A stretch of DNA of 64,000 nt, taken from contig JBCCLH010000011.1 of NCBI GenBank assembly GCA_039026955.1, positions 62,001-126,000 of the forward strand, read 5' to 3'. Of the stretch, positions 51,636 through 61,517 are shown one piece after another. Position numbers and translations under genes: made by a program. The DNA is from Kordia sp039026955. GTDB lineage: Bacteria > Bacteroidota > Bacteroidia > Flavobacteriales > Flavobacteriaceae. Each line of letters starts with the position of its first letter. Position 1 is the stretch's first letter. The notes below the pieces were generated by a model. That model ran no database searches. It worked only from the letters and a program-made list of their open reading frames with translations, and had not been told where the DNA came from.

Positions 51636-52108
51636 TCACTAAAAAAAGCAAAACATATATTCTATTGACGGTGGTTTTGGCGATTTGGGGCACAGTTGGG
51701 TATCAAATCTTTGCAAAATTAGGTTCAGACGATGCACCTTTGGTTGCTGTAAATACTGATGTGAATTTTACACCAAAGCAAACCATAGAAAAAGATACGT
51801 TTAGCATCAATACCAAACATCGCGATCCTTTTTTAGGAAAACCATATCAGCAAAAAGGCGCTTCAAAAGTGAAAAGACGCGTATCGAAAGTTGCAAAATC
51901 AACAATCAATTTTCCGCCCATAGCTTACAAAGGTGTGATTTCAAAACAACAGAGCGCACAGAATATTTATATCGTAGATATCAATGGAACACAACAACTT
52001 TTTAAAACTGGAAAAATCATCCAAGAGGTAAAATTGTTGAAAGGAAACAAAAAGTCAATTACGGTTGCATTTAAAGGAGTACAAAAAACAATATCCGTAT
52101 CCAACTAA
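51632..52108 (+). CDS. PilP/GspC-like inner-membrane protein
   Basis: 158 residues. One N-terminal membrane helix (TYILLTVVLAIWGTVGYQIF), a disordered stretch, the RDPFLGKP motif seen in PilP proteins, then a small beta domain (INFPPIAYKGVI ... YIVDINGTQQLFKTGKII). Such proteins link the inner-membrane platform with the secretin. Fits the neighbouring T2SS/T4P genes. Confidence 0.7.
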   Translation: MITKKSKTYILLTVVLAIWGTVGYQIFAKLGSDDAPLVAVNTDVNFTPKQTIEKDTFSINTKHRDPFLGKPYQQKGASKVKRRVSKVAKSTINFPPIAYKGVISKQQSAQNIYIVDINGTQQLFKTGKIIQEVKLLKGNKKSITVAFKGVQKTISVSN

Positions 52109-52137
52109 TTGATACGGTTTTTTCAATTTAAATAGAT

Positions 52138-53424
52138 ATGCAGAAGCTCTTCACAAAATATCGAGTAAAAGCAGGCGCGTTGCAGTTTGCCGTGTTGGTC
52201 TCTGCGATCATTGCGGTATTGTTGTCTGTTTTTATGGTGCTTGTGCATTCACATTCGTTTTTTGAAAAAAAATCGGATGTATTGATCGAAACCATTCAAG
52301 ACACAGAAAATAGCATGCTCGCTACACTTGATAATTTTTCTGTACAAAGAGATACAATTTCAAGCATACTAGAAGAGGAAAAAAATAAAATAGCCAAGCT
52401 GCATAAAAGCTATTGGGGCGTGTTTGGAAAAGTATATTCGCAAGTTGAAATGAAAGGGAAGATTTTTCAAAAAATGGCGCTGGTGAGTGGTTGGCAATCT
52501 AATTTGAATCGAACTGCGTTGTATCTACAGGAAACAAATCGTCCTTTGATAGTGGTAGGACATGCAAAAATTGAAGGAAAAGCGTTTTTGCCAGGCAGAG
52601 GCATTCGTCCAGGAACCATTTCTGGGAACTCCTATCGCAATGATCAATTAGTATATGGGAAAATTGCAAGAAGTACAGAGATGCTCCCGAAGCTATCCAA
52701 AGAAGTTACAGACCATATCACTTCTTTGGAGAATTTGCCATTGCCATTAGATGACGAAAGTTATTTCGAACTCAGACATGGAAAAACCTATACAAATTCG
52801 TTTATGGAACCTGTAAAAACAGTGTTCAGTCGTGGGGAATTGGATCTGTCTCATGTAAAACTTGTCGGTAATATTTTAGTTCGATCTGATAAAAAGATAA
52901 AAGTAGCGGCATCAAGTTTGTTAAAAGATGTGGTGTTGATTGCTCCTGAAATCGAGATTGAATCGAATGTAAAAGGAACGTTTCAAGCCATTGCAAACAC
53001 ACAAATTCTCGTAGGGAAAGATTGTGAACTTAGCTATCCTTCAGCATTGGTTTTGAAAACAGAAGATGATTTGGAAGTCACGTCAAATGAACAAATAAAG
53101 AAACATATTTTTATCGATAAAAACACCAATATGCATGGAATCGTATGCTATTTGCAAGACAAAACTAAAAACAATTTTGAACCGCAAGTAATGTTAAAAG
53201 AAAATACAACGCTTGAAGGTTTCTTGTATTGTCAACAGCAGCTAGAATTGCTAGGTAATGTGTATGGAAGTGTCTTTACGAGAGGATTTATTACCAAACA
53301 ATTTGGTTCCATTTATCAGAATCATATCTACAATGGTAGTATTTCAAGTGTTGGATTACAGGAAGAATATGTAGGTTTTCCATTTGAGAATCTCGATTAT
53401 AAAGTGGTGAAATGGTTGTACTAA
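52138..53424 (+). CDS. Membrane protein with polymer-forming (bactofilin-like) region
   Basis: 428 residues. N-terminal helix QFAVLVSAIIAVLLSVFMVL as in PilX/GspK minor pilins, then a helical stalk and a beta-rich region with repeating short strands (GNILVRSDKKIKVAASSLL, DVVLIAPEIEIESNVKGTF, VYGSVFTRGFITKQFGSIY) like a polymer-forming beta-helix. Its place before two pseudopilins suggests a GspK-like role with an unusual C-terminal domain. Confidence 0.6.
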   Translation: MQKLFTKYRVKAGALQFAVLVSAIIAVLLSVFMVLVHSHSFFEKKSDVLIETIQDTENSMLATLDNFSVQRDTISSILEEEKNKIAKLHKSYWGVFGKVYSQVEMKGKIFQKMALVSGWQSNLNRTALYLQETNRPLIVVGHAKIEGKAFLPGRGIRPGTISGNSYRNDQLVYGKIARSTEMLPKLSKEVTDHITSLENLPLPLDDESYFELRHGKTYTNSFMEPVKTVFSRGELDLSHVKLVGNILVRSDKKIKVAASSLLKDVVLIAPEIEIESNVKGTFQAIANTQILVGKDCELSYPSALVLKTEDDLEVTSNEQIKKHIFIDKNTNMHGIVCYLQDKTKNNFEPQVMLKENTTLEGFLYCQQQLELLGNVYGSVFTRGFITKQFGSIYQNHIYNGSISSVGLQEEYVGFPFENLDYKVVKWLY

Positions 53425-53729
53425 AAAAAATAAAAGCTGCGACGTTGATGGAAACTTTGGTTGCCACTGTGTTGATCGTGTTGGTATTTATGATTTCTAC
53501 TTTTTTGTTGAATTCATTGTTTAACAATACCGTTCGACAAAATACGGATACGCTCAAAACACATATTGCGGAACTCACGTATTTGTCCATGCACAATCAA
53601 ATTGTGATTCCGTACGATGATGAATTTGAGAGTTGGTATATCACTGTTGAACGTGAAGGTGCAAAGCTCATTTTTGAAGCTTCGCATAAAGAAACACAAA
53701 AAATAGTCCGAATTGAGCAGTATGATTAA
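53412..53729 (+). CDS. Pseudopilin with Ala at the cleavage site (1)
   Basis: 105 residues. Prepilin start KIKA-ATLMETLVATVLIVL, with E at position +5 after the expected cut; the residue before the cut is Ala, not Gly. Short globular part. Overlaps both neighbours (13 and 8 bases). GspI/J-type minor pseudopilin by place. Confidence 0.72.
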   Translation: MVVLKKIKAATLMETLVATVLIVLVFMISTFLLNSLFNNTVRQNTDTLKTHIAELTYLSMHNQIVIPYDDEFESWYITVEREGAKLIFEASHKETQKIVRIEQYD

Positions 53730-54192
53730 TCAAAAGCAGAAAATAAAAGCCTTTACACTCAGTGAACTGATCATTGTGATTTTGATTACGGTCATTGTGG
53801 CTGGCATAGCGTTTTCGGTGTTGCGACTCGTTCAAAAACAGATGTATGGGATTCAGACAAACTTTCAACATACAACGAATGTGAGTTTGTTGGAACAGTC
53901 GTTGTACCTCGATGCGCATCGCTCCAATCGTATGCAGTATGATGATTTGGAAAACACACTTCATTTTATCTCTGAAATAGATACGGTGCGTTACACTTTT
54001 GAAAAAAACCTAGTGCGAAAAGAAATAGATACGTTTCACATCACCATTGATAAAGCGCAATTTTACTTTGAAGGAGTAGAAGCGACTTCCCATAGGATGG
54101 ACGCTTTTAAACTGACCACAGCAAAAGAATTTAAAAATGCAACTATTTTTATTTACAAGCGAAATAGTGCCACTATGTATATGAATCCATGA
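53722..54192 (+). CDS. Pseudopilin with Ala at the cleavage site (2)
   Basis: 156 residues from ATG 53722. Start KIKA-FTLSELIIVILITVI matches the prepilin motif with E at +5 and Ala at -1. The rest (TNVSLLEQSLYLDAHRSNRM) fits a GspJ-like fold. Stop overlaps the GspF start (ATGA). Confidence 0.78.
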   Translation: MINQKQKIKAFTLSELIIVILITVIVAGIAFSVLRLVQKQMYGIQTNFQHTTNVSLLEQSLYLDAHRSNRMQYDDLENTLHFISEIDTVRYTFEKNLVRKEIDTFHITIDKAQFYFEGVEATSHRMDAFKLTTAKEFKNATIFIYKRNSATMYMNP

Positions 54193-55328
54193 GTTTTAAT
54201 TTAGAAAATATAAGTCAAGGACAACCTGTTTCAAAAAGGAAACAATCAGAAATCGCTTCAATTTTACAGAAAGAGATTGTGCTGTTTGGCAAAGGTTTTT
54301 CCAATAAACTCAAAGAGGATTTTTATACGGAACTTTCTGTACTATTGAGCGCAGGCGTTTCTTTGAAAGAAGCATTGGAGTTATTACACAATTCTCAAAA
54401 GAAAAAAAATACCAAAGAAATTTTAGGAACTGTGGTAGAAGATTTGGTGGACGGACAAAGCATGTCGGAAGCCATTCGATCGCACAAAGCCTTTACCGAA
54501 TACGAATACTATTCCATTAAAATAGGTGAGGAGACGGGAACATTGGCGGAAGTTGTGAAGCAATTGGGTGGTTTTTTTGGAAGAAAGAATCAACAGCGAA
54601 GAGATGTAGTTAGCGCATTGACGTATCCGGTGATTATTCTCAGTACCGCATTTTTAGTCGTGATTTTTATGTTGCAGTTTGTCGTGCCGATGTTTCAGGA
54701 TATTTTCAGGCAGAACAAAGTTTCGTTGCCAGGGATTACAGAATTTATCATCAGTGTCTCTGGATTTTTAAAATCCTATGGTTTATTGATTTTATTAGGA
54801 ATGATCGCCTTGTTTTCTTCACGTTTTCTATTCAACAAAAAAGAATGGTATCGCCGTTTTAAGGATACTTTTCTGTTGAAATTGCCATTCTTCGGAAACT
54901 TTATTAAAACGGTGTATTTATCACAATTTACACAAGCTGTCGCGTTATTGTCAGCATCTAAAGTTCCCGTGATCAATAGTATTCAATTAGTGAAAAAGAT
55001 GATTGCGTTTTATCCGTTACAAGATGCGTTGGAAAGTGTAGAACAGTCGATTCTGCAAGGTGCCACGTTGAGTGAAAGTTTAGCATCGCATCCAATATTT
55101 AGCGACAAAATGATTGCGTTGGTCAAAGTAGCAGAGCAAACCAACCAAACCGAATTTATCTTTGATCGTTTGAATGTGCAATACCATGAGCAAGTCCAAC
55201 GTCAATCCAAAATGATGTCAACCATCATGGAACCGATGATTATTGTCTTTGTCGGAATTATGGTAGGTGTCATCTTAATTGCCATGTATCTACCAATGTT
55301 CAAGCTAGGAACCGTTTTAGGCGGATAA
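54189..55328 (+). CDS. GspF/PilC inner-membrane platform protein
   Basis: 379 residues with two GspF domains: ELSVLLSAGVSLKEALELL with IKIGEETGTLAEVVKQL, and FTQAVALLSASKVPVINSIQ with LVKVAEQTNQTEFIFDRL. Three membrane helices, the last IVFVGIMVGVILIAMYLPMF. Central platform of type II secretion and type IV pili. Last gene of the plus-strand half. Confidence 0.9.
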   Translation: MSFNLENISQGQPVSKRKQSEIASILQKEIVLFGKGFSNKLKEDFYTELSVLLSAGVSLKEALELLHNSQKKKNTKEILGTVVEDLVDGQSMSEAIRSHKAFTEYEYYSIKIGEETGTLAEVVKQLGGFFGRKNQQRRDVVSALTYPVIILSTAFLVVIFMLQFVVPMFQDIFRQNKVSLPGITEFIISVSGFLKSYGLLILLGMIALFSSRFLFNKKEWYRRFKDTFLLKLPFFGNFIKTVYLSQFTQAVALLSASKVPVINSIQLVKKMIAFYPLQDALESVEQSILQGATLSESLASHPIFSDKMIALVKVAEQTNQTEFIFDRLNVQYHEQVQRQSKMMSTIMEPMIIVFVGIMVGVILIAMYLPMFKLGTVLGG

Positions 55329-55331
55329 AAA

Positions 55332-55360
55332 AGAGCAACCTTTTTGTGATTGCTCTCTTT
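55332..55360 (+). terminator. Terminator after gspF
   Basis: AGAGCAA (55332-55338) and TTGCTCT (55350-55356) form a 7-bp stem followed by CTTTAT, starting just after the stop codon. Confidence 0.65.
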
Positions 55361-55495
55361 ATGAATAAAAAGCTGAATTTCTTCGTTAAAAATACTCAAC
55401 GTTAGCCTAACTATGCCTGCGTTTTTTGCCTAGAACTTCAACTTTTTCTTTGCAAATCTTCTATATTATTTTTTATCAATTTAGCTATAGTTGTA

Positions 55496-57259
55496 CTAAG
55501 GTACTTTTTGTCCAATCACAGTATGATTATTTTTACTTTCTATAATCGAAATTGAAAAATTGTTGAAACTGCGGTCTAGTCGTTCGGGTGGTACTACACC
55601 AATACGAACTCGTAATCGTGCATAAAAAACTCTTCCTTTAGGGAATATTGGAAAAACTACTGGGTTTTTATCGTATATATGACCTTCGGGATGTGGTACA
55701 TTTTCATTAAATCTAAATCTGCTTTCATCAAGTGGATCGCCATTTAAAAGGTCAGTATCATCAAACCAAGATCCACCTAAATCAAGAATATTCACGATAG
55801 GATCTTCAACTGTTACACCGTTTTCATCATAACTATTTGGATTATTATTTATCTTTTGACCGTTTTCATCATATAAGTACAAATGCGGATCAAAAAAATC
55901 TTTATCACTTGAAAATTTTATCGCTATGGGATCTGTAATTTTAAAGATTCCACTATCATAAAAATAGTCATACGAAGCTAAATCTGTCAATTCTATTTCA
56001 AGCGGATTGGTATCATAATCATAAATAAATGTTGCTGGATCTAGTCCATCAGTCTTTGTTGGATTTATTTCAAAAATGGTTCGTTCCTTATACAATAAAT
56101 CTGCTTGATGTGCCACACCATTTAATTGACCTAGGTCATTAATAGTCCAATCATTGATACCATCTGGACCTGCTAACGGATCACTATTATTTTTGACATC
56201 AAAGAAACCTCTCTTCTTGAAAAAATCAGATTCATACTGGTAATATGATTGGTAAAACCTTGTGTTAAAAACGTTACTAGCAAACGTTAAGTTCAAAAGC
56301 CCTTCAAAACGAACATCATAAAAATAATTACTATATCCTATTTTAAATATTCCCGTAAAGTCTTCAAACATAGTTCCATAGAAAATATTATTATTACAAG
56401 GATATTCTCCATCTACTAAAAGGGTTTTAATATTACCACCAAAAAACTTATTTTCATTAACCCATCCTGTTTCGAGTAATGTTGCTGGCTCGTTCGGATT
56501 ACTGTTGTCATAAAGATTTGTTCCATGAATATGCAGTTCTTGGATATCTCCTAAATGAAACCTATTGTAAGCCACTGAGTGATAATCTTCATTTTGTGCA
56601 TTTGCGTGCAATTCTAGTTTTTTGGCAGCATTAATTGTGATTGTACTATGTACCGTACCGGTAATTACCACTACACAATTTTTGGCACTATTGATAAACG
56701 TATTGGTTCTGGTTCCATTGTTTGATCCGTTTCCAATTATAATTTGTGTTATTGTATTTTCTGGACCTCTGATTTCTCCTTCAATATTGATAATATCAAT
56801 ACCTTTTAAATCTAAATCTTGCGTAATTGCACATTTGTCGCCTTTATGAATTGTAAATTTCTTTTCATTGGCAACGCAATATTGCGCATAATTATTTAAA
56901 AAGACAGAATCATCAGTAGTGCCATCTACTCTTGCGCCAAATTGTTTGATATCAACATCATCTGTGTGAATCATTTCATATCTGCTACGATTGCTATTTA
57001 CATCTCCAATGATCACTGTGCCGCCATTATCTTCAGAAGGATTGGCGCCTTCTCCAGTTTTTTTGTACGTACTAGCACCTTCTTTTTCACCAACATAATA
57101 GGATTTAGTTGTAATGATATCATCGATATTAAAAGTAGCGGTACGTAAATCGGCTACAGATTCCACACAATTCGCACAACTTATTGAAGGTGTTTGGGAA
57201 AATAGGTTAATAGATGAAAGTATAATGAGAAAATTTAAAACATACGTATACGTTTTCAT
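55496..57259 (-). CDS. Secreted pectate-lyase-like beta-helix protein
   Basis: 587 residues with signal peptide (LIILSSINLFSQ). The start of the helix domain reads VDIKQFGARVDGTTDDSVFL, the classic opening of pectate-lyase-3/tailspike folds, followed by rungs with repeated I/V-x-G patterns (IIIGNGSNNGTRTNTFINSA). C-terminal 250 residues form another beta domain with YLYDENGQKINNN. No T9SS signal is seen. Substrate unknown: polysaccharide lyase or adhesin. Confidence 0.7.
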   Translation of the reverse strand: MKTYTYVLNFLIILSSINLFSQTPSISCANCVESVADLRTATFNIDDIITTKSYYVGEKEGASTYKKTGEGANPSEDNGGTVIIGDVNSNRSRYEMIHTDDVDIKQFGARVDGTTDDSVFLNNYAQYCVANEKKFTIHKGDKCAITQDLDLKGIDIINIEGEIRGPENTITQIIIGNGSNNGTRTNTFINSAKNCVVVITGTVHSTITINAAKKLELHANAQNEDYHSVAYNRFHLGDIQELHIHGTNLYDNSNPNEPATLLETGWVNENKFFGGNIKTLLVDGEYPCNNNIFYGTMFEDFTGIFKIGYSNYFYDVRFEGLLNLTFASNVFNTRFYQSYYQYESDFFKKRGFFDVKNNSDPLAGPDGINDWTINDLGQLNGVAHQADLLYKERTIFEINPTKTDGLDPATFIYDYDTNPLEIELTDLASYDYFYDSGIFKITDPIAIKFSSDKDFFDPHLYLYDENGQKINNNPNSYDENGVTVEDPIVNILDLGGSWFDDTDLLNGDPLDESRFRFNENVPHPEGHIYDKNPVVFPIFPKGRVFYARLRVRIGVVPPERLDRSFNNFSISIIESKNNHTVIGQKVP

Positions 57260-57294
57260 ATAATTTATTTTTTAAAAATGATTAATAAGTTGAA

Positions 57295-57360
57295 GAGGCT
57301 GTTTTAAAAAAGTACAGATTTTATCTAACCGAAGCTTGATTCAATTTTTTATACAGCCTC
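57295..57360 (-). terminator. Inverted repeat GAGGCTGT/ACAGCCTC between beta-helix genes
   Basis: The 8-bp arms at 57295-57302 and 57353-57360 are far apart (50 bases) but AT-rich DNA lies between and beside them. It lies 24 bases past the upstream gene stop and could end its transcript. Weak because of the long loop. Confidence 0.4.
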
Positions 57361-57383
57361 TTTTATAAAAATTTTGATAAAGG

Positions 57384-59537
57384 TTATTTAGTAACAGTCA
57401 ACCATCGTAGGATGACGATTCTGTCCATACCTTGACCTGATGTTTGGGTTCTACTTGGTGCAGGATCTTCAATTCCAGCCGCTGTCAGATCAGAAGGCGG
57501 AGATATAGCAAGTTTAACTAGATAGTGATCTACTTGTGGAATTATTTCCTCAATTATAGACCAATGTACATTACCATCATCTAGCATAACTCCAAAAATA
57601 TCATCTTTTTGGATTGAGTTTGATTCATCTTTTACCTCGATATGTGTACCACCAATCCAATCACTATGCAATTCTGTTTCTACTCTATTCACAACACTCC
57701 AACCTAATGCTGGATTATTCATATTTGAGTTACGAACCCAAGTTCCTAATGGATAATCTTGGTTTGTTGGAAAAGTAATTCCTGAAAAATCACCACTAAG
57801 TTGTGTAGATGGAATTGGATTGTATATTGGTCCCCATTTTAATCCTGCATAATGATTGTTACCAATTTTATTTAAGAATGGAGATTCTGAAAAATTAATC
57901 CCACTGGAACCTGAACCAACATCGTAGAAATCGGGTCTAATTACAATTCCATAATAATCTGAAGCACTATCTCTTACTGTATAATCATCCGTACTTGGAG
58001 GAATTGGCTCATTAATTGGAAGTGATACATCAATAGGTTTGAATGCAAAAAAGTGATTGCCTTCCAATATGTTATTGTAACTTTTCCCTCCAGTTATCAA
58101 AATTCCCCCATAAGGTGTGCCATTATATATATAATCTCTTCTAAGTGCATTATTTTCAAAAATGTTCCCTGAAATAACAGAGTTTCTAGTGTCAAAGATT
58201 CCTATACCGCTTGAGTTATTTCTCTCAGCAGTATTTCCTGACACAATGGCATTGGTACAATTGACAATAGCAAAACCTAAATCACCAGAATTTCTAGCTA
58301 CATTATTCACACATTTTAGACGTACAATATCTTTTAAGCCAAATAAATCAGCCGATCCTCCATCAAAAAAACCATAATCTGGTCCAAGAGCAATATTATT
58401 TTCTACCACAATATTTTCATGATACGAAGTGCTTGTCTCTCCAAAAGTACTCTTGCAGGTAATATCAATAGCATAATGTCCTTTTTGATGACCATTTCGC
58501 CAATTATAGTATGTCTCATTATAATTTGGGTCTTCTGGTGTTGCGGGACTCGTACTGGTAGCTGGCATAGCAGGATTTCCATTAACACTACCTATTCCCT
58601 CTACTGCTCCTACAGCATTTCTTGACAATGTCCCATTAAGAATTTCAATTATCGAAGGTGACCTCCCAATATACATTTCATTATTACGTACCCAAACATG
58701 ACTACTAAAATCATTTGCAGACTGTGAACCATGTATTCGAATAGGACTATCATCTAACGTCGATTCAAATTTGTTATTTTCTATGTAAACTCTCGTATTA
58801 CGCTTGGTGAGTGTAATTCCATAAAAACCACTTTTAAATTCGCAATCTTTAATGGTAAGCCCCGTTACATTCTCCAATTGAATTCCAGAATAAAATTTGA
58901 GGGCATCTGCATCTCCTGAATTTTTAAATATACAATCTGTAATATTGATATTGCTATTACCAGTAGTACTATATGCTACAATCCCCATAGCCTTTTTATT
59001 CGCATCAAATGTAATTCCCTCAAAAGATATATTTTGTGCGTTTTGAAAATAGAACATTTGACTATGGGTACTATCAAAATTATCACTACATCTTATAGTA
59101 GCAGTTGAATGTGATGCTCTTAAAGTTATGTTGCTAGGCACTAAAAATCTATTATCAATTTCTATAACAGTATTTCCAGGAAAAAGTATGACTCCTCCAT
59201 TATTGGCTACCGCATCATTTATTGCTTTTTGTATTGCGGCAGTGTAATCATTTCCAGTAACTTCTAATTGATATCTAGGACATTGCAAATTAAAAATATC
59301 ATCTACTGGGTGACAAGCAATTTCAGGTGTAGTAGCTGTAATTAAAATAGGTACAGCAATGTTTATAGCATTACTTATTGTTGTTCCAATAGGTTCACTT
59401 ACAAGTGTGGGATTTGTTATTAGAAGATCTTGTAAATCTGTTTGGTCAGGTTCGGATAATAATAGTGTTTGTGCAAAAGAACTATTAATAGCCATTAATA
59501 GCATTACAAATAACATCGTTGTTTTTAGTTTTTTCAT
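57384..59537 (-). CDS. Secreted right-handed beta-helix protein
   Basis: 717 residues with signal peptide (TMLFVMLLMAINSSFAQ). The domain at about 85-500 opens with YTAAIQKAINDAVANNGGVI and GNTVIEIDNRFLVPSNITLR, then runs through parallel beta-helix rungs (ISFEGITFDANKKAMGIV, LTIKDCEFKSGFYGITLT, VSGNTAERNNSSGIGIFDTR). The C-terminal 150 residues are an unknown beta domain. NosD/pectate-lyase class. No sorting tail. It may bind or cut polysaccharide. Confidence 0.75.
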   Translation of the reverse strand: MKKLKTTMLFVMLLMAINSSFAQTLLLSEPDQTDLQDLLITNPTLVSEPIGTTISNAINIAVPILITATTPEIACHPVDDIFNLQCPRYQLEVTGNDYTAAIQKAINDAVANNGGVILFPGNTVIEIDNRFLVPSNITLRASHSTATIRCSDNFDSTHSQMFYFQNAQNISFEGITFDANKKAMGIVAYSTTGNSNINITDCIFKNSGDADALKFYSGIQLENVTGLTIKDCEFKSGFYGITLTKRNTRVYIENNKFESTLDDSPIRIHGSQSANDFSSHVWVRNNEMYIGRSPSIIEILNGTLSRNAVGAVEGIGSVNGNPAMPATSTSPATPEDPNYNETYYNWRNGHQKGHYAIDITCKSTFGETSTSYHENIVVENNIALGPDYGFFDGGSADLFGLKDIVRLKCVNNVARNSGDLGFAIVNCTNAIVSGNTAERNNSSGIGIFDTRNSVISGNIFENNALRRDYIYNGTPYGGILITGGKSYNNILEGNHFFAFKPIDVSLPINEPIPPSTDDYTVRDSASDYYGIVIRPDFYDVGSGSSGINFSESPFLNKIGNNHYAGLKWGPIYNPIPSTQLSGDFSGITFPTNQDYPLGTWVRNSNMNNPALGWSVVNRVETELHSDWIGGTHIEVKDESNSIQKDDIFGVMLDDGNVHWSIIEEIIPQVDHYLVKLAISPPSDLTAAGIEDPAPSRTQTSGQGMDRIVILRWLTVTK

Positions 59538-59579
59538 GTTTGTTATTTTTAAAAAGTTAATAAATAGTGTTTTGCGAAT

Positions 59580-59760
59580 GTTTGCGCGCTAACATTCACA
59601 GTCAACTACTTCGGGGCAAGCCCACGAAGCATTCAGTTACGACCATTAAAACATTTTGACGCAAGCGTCGGAGCATTTTAAATCTCGATTATCGAGTAAA
59701 AACCACTTCAAAAGTGATGTTTTACTTTTACTTAGAGCACTAAAAGTGAGTTAGTGATCT
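59580..59760. repeat. Intergenic cluster of short inverted repeats
   Basis: The 278-bp gap holds several small palindromes in a row: CTTCGGGGCAAGCCCACGAAG, GACGCAAGCGTC, CTCGATTATCGAG and CACTTCAAAAGTGATG. It has the look of a mosaic of intergenic repeats. No gene or promoter is visible. Confidence 0.5.
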
Positions 59761-59815
59761 GTAGTTGCATCATTATTTTTTATCGGCTTTTTTAGTAAGG
59801 GAAAACACTGGGTAT

Positions 59816-60328
59816 TTAACCAAAACTTTGCAACACAATTTTGGCTTGCAAATACGATTTTCCAGTACGGTAGTTTTTCTTTTTTTTATACGATGCACTG
59901 ATCACTTCTCCGTATTTGGTGCGTTGTTCGAGTGTGTAAATGAGCTGAAGAATGTTATTGAAATGTCCTTCAACAGTGAATGAATAGGTGTTTATAAGGA
60001 GTGACTTTTCTTGAAATAGGTGAGGCTCTAAAAAGTCTACTACTTTTAACTCGTGTTTTTTGGCGAATGTAGTTACGGTGTTGAGTAAGTTGTTTTGCAA
60101 CGACGTACCGCCAATTTTGTATTTTGTCAGCAACGAATCGTAATACTGTTCTTTCTTTTTTAGCAGTGCGATTTGCTTCGGAGTGTTTTCAAAGATTTTC
60201 TGTTCTTTGGTTAGTTGTGCATGCTCAGCTGTTAGCGCAAATGTATTCGCAATTGCGAATTTATAACACAAAAACAGCAGGACAACAAATCCGCCAATAA
60301 GCAATCTATTTTTGAACATATTACTCAT
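59816..60328 (-). CDS. PilO/GspM-like inner-membrane protein
   Basis: 170 residues. N-terminal membrane helix (LLIGGFVVLLFLCYKFAIA), coiled coil (AEHAQLTKEQKIFENTPKQI), then a ferredoxin-like domain with INTYSFTVEGHFNNILQLIY as in PilO. Overlaps the PilN-like gene by 8 bases. Aligns the assembly platform in the periplasm. Confidence 0.75.
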   Translation of the reverse strand: MSNMFKNRLLIGGFVVLLFLCYKFAIANTFALTAEHAQLTKEQKIFENTPKQIALLKKKEQYYDSLLTKYKIGGTSLQNNLLNTVTTFAKKHELKVVDFLEPHLFQEKSLLINTYSFTVEGHFNNILQLIYTLEQRTKYGEVISASYKKKKNYRTGKSYLQAKIVLQSFG

Positions 60329-61517
60329 TGGACAGTTGAATTTTAAGTGAAAAATCGGTAGTATTTTTAGATTGCGAACCGTAATTCACAACCATGACAT
60401 TGGCAATCCAATCGAAGCTTTCTAAGGTTTGAATCCAATCGGAAAATAGATCACTATCCGTGGATATTCCTGAAATTGTGATGGTGTTTTGTGTCAGCTG
60501 AATTGCCTTTTTCTTTTTGATTCGCTTTGTGATCGGTTGATAGGTTAATCCCGCTAACTGAATCGTATTTGGAAGCGAATTTGCAATCGCATCAATATAA
60601 TAGGAACTTCTTGAAGACGAATTTTTTAAGATGTCATCTACGGTTTTTTGCTTTTCATCAACCAATGCTTTTAGCTTTAATAATTTTTCCTTTTGAGAAC
60701 TATTCACCGCCGCCGTTTGTTTCATGTTTTCAACCGATTCGTAGTAAGAGTTGAAGGTGAAAAAGTTCAATAGTAAAATCAACAAAATAAAGCCTAACCC
60801 AAACATAATGAACTGACTAAAGAAACGTTTCTGACGAAAGTCTGTAATCAAGGTTGTTTCGGTTTCTTCAAAATTGGAAACTGTCTTTTTTGTTTGTAAA
60901 ATGTACGATAATGCACCTGCAAAATTCAGTAATTGCGTGTTTTGCACTTCCAACCCATTGATCGTATAGATTTGTGTTGGTACATCTGCAATTAATGAAA
61001 TTCCCGTGATTTGATTGTCTTCTTTTGTAAGCAGTGCATTGGACGTGTAATAGCTTGGCGCTTCTATAAAGTTATTTACAAAAGAAGTCATCACATTTCC
61101 CAACGAAAACCCAATAATCGTGATGTGTTGCTTTTGATACGCTTCAATCAATTTGTCGACTGTCGATTTCCTACAGATGGCAATATTGTGGAAATTTTCA
61201 TGCGAATCAATCTCAAAGTAAAAGTCATTAATTTTCAGATTTGGAAAAGCTTCATACAACAAACGATTGTGCTGCTTTTCCGTACTTTCAATGAATTTAC
61301 TCAACACAGCATCATTATTGACAATCAAAAACGCATGTTGTTTTTTTGGTAACTTTTCCGCGATTTCCGCAACCGTTTTGCTCGAAACAGTCTTTTCTAT
61401 GACAACTTCTGCTTTCTTTTTCTTTAGCAGAATTGCTTCTACAGAATTACTACTATTGTGTTCAATGCTGCAATAGGTATTTCCGTATAAAAGATATGTT
61501 TTGAGTTGTGTTACCAT
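60321..61517 (-). CDS. PilM/PilN (GspL)-like assembly protein
   Basis: 398 residues. N-terminal ~230 residues look like a degenerate actin-like PilM/GspL cytoplasmic domain (LLYGNTYCSIEHNSSNS); one membrane helix (FIMFGLGFILLILLLNFFTF, about 240-260), a coiled coil and a C-terminal PilN-like domain (ITISGISTDSDLFSDWIQTL). Overlaps the secretin gene by 1 base. Confidence 0.72.
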   Translation of the reverse strand: MVTQLKTYLLYGNTYCSIEHNSSNSVEAILLKKKKAEVVIEKTVSSKTVAEIAEKLPKKQHAFLIVNNDAVLSKFIESTEKQHNRLLYEAFPNLKINDFYFEIDSHENFHNIAICRKSTVDKLIEAYQKQHITIIGFSLGNVMTSFVNNFIEAPSYYTSNALLTKEDNQITGISLIADVPTQIYTINGLEVQNTQLLNFAGALSYILQTKKTVSNFEETETTLITDFRQKRFFSQFIMFGLGFILLILLLNFFTFNSYYESVENMKQTAAVNSSQKEKLLKLKALVDEKQKTVDDILKNSSSRSSYYIDAIANSLPNTIQLAGLTYQPITKRIKKKKAIQLTQNTITISGISTDSDLFSDWIQTLESFDWIANVMVVNYGSQSKNTTDFSLKIQLSNE

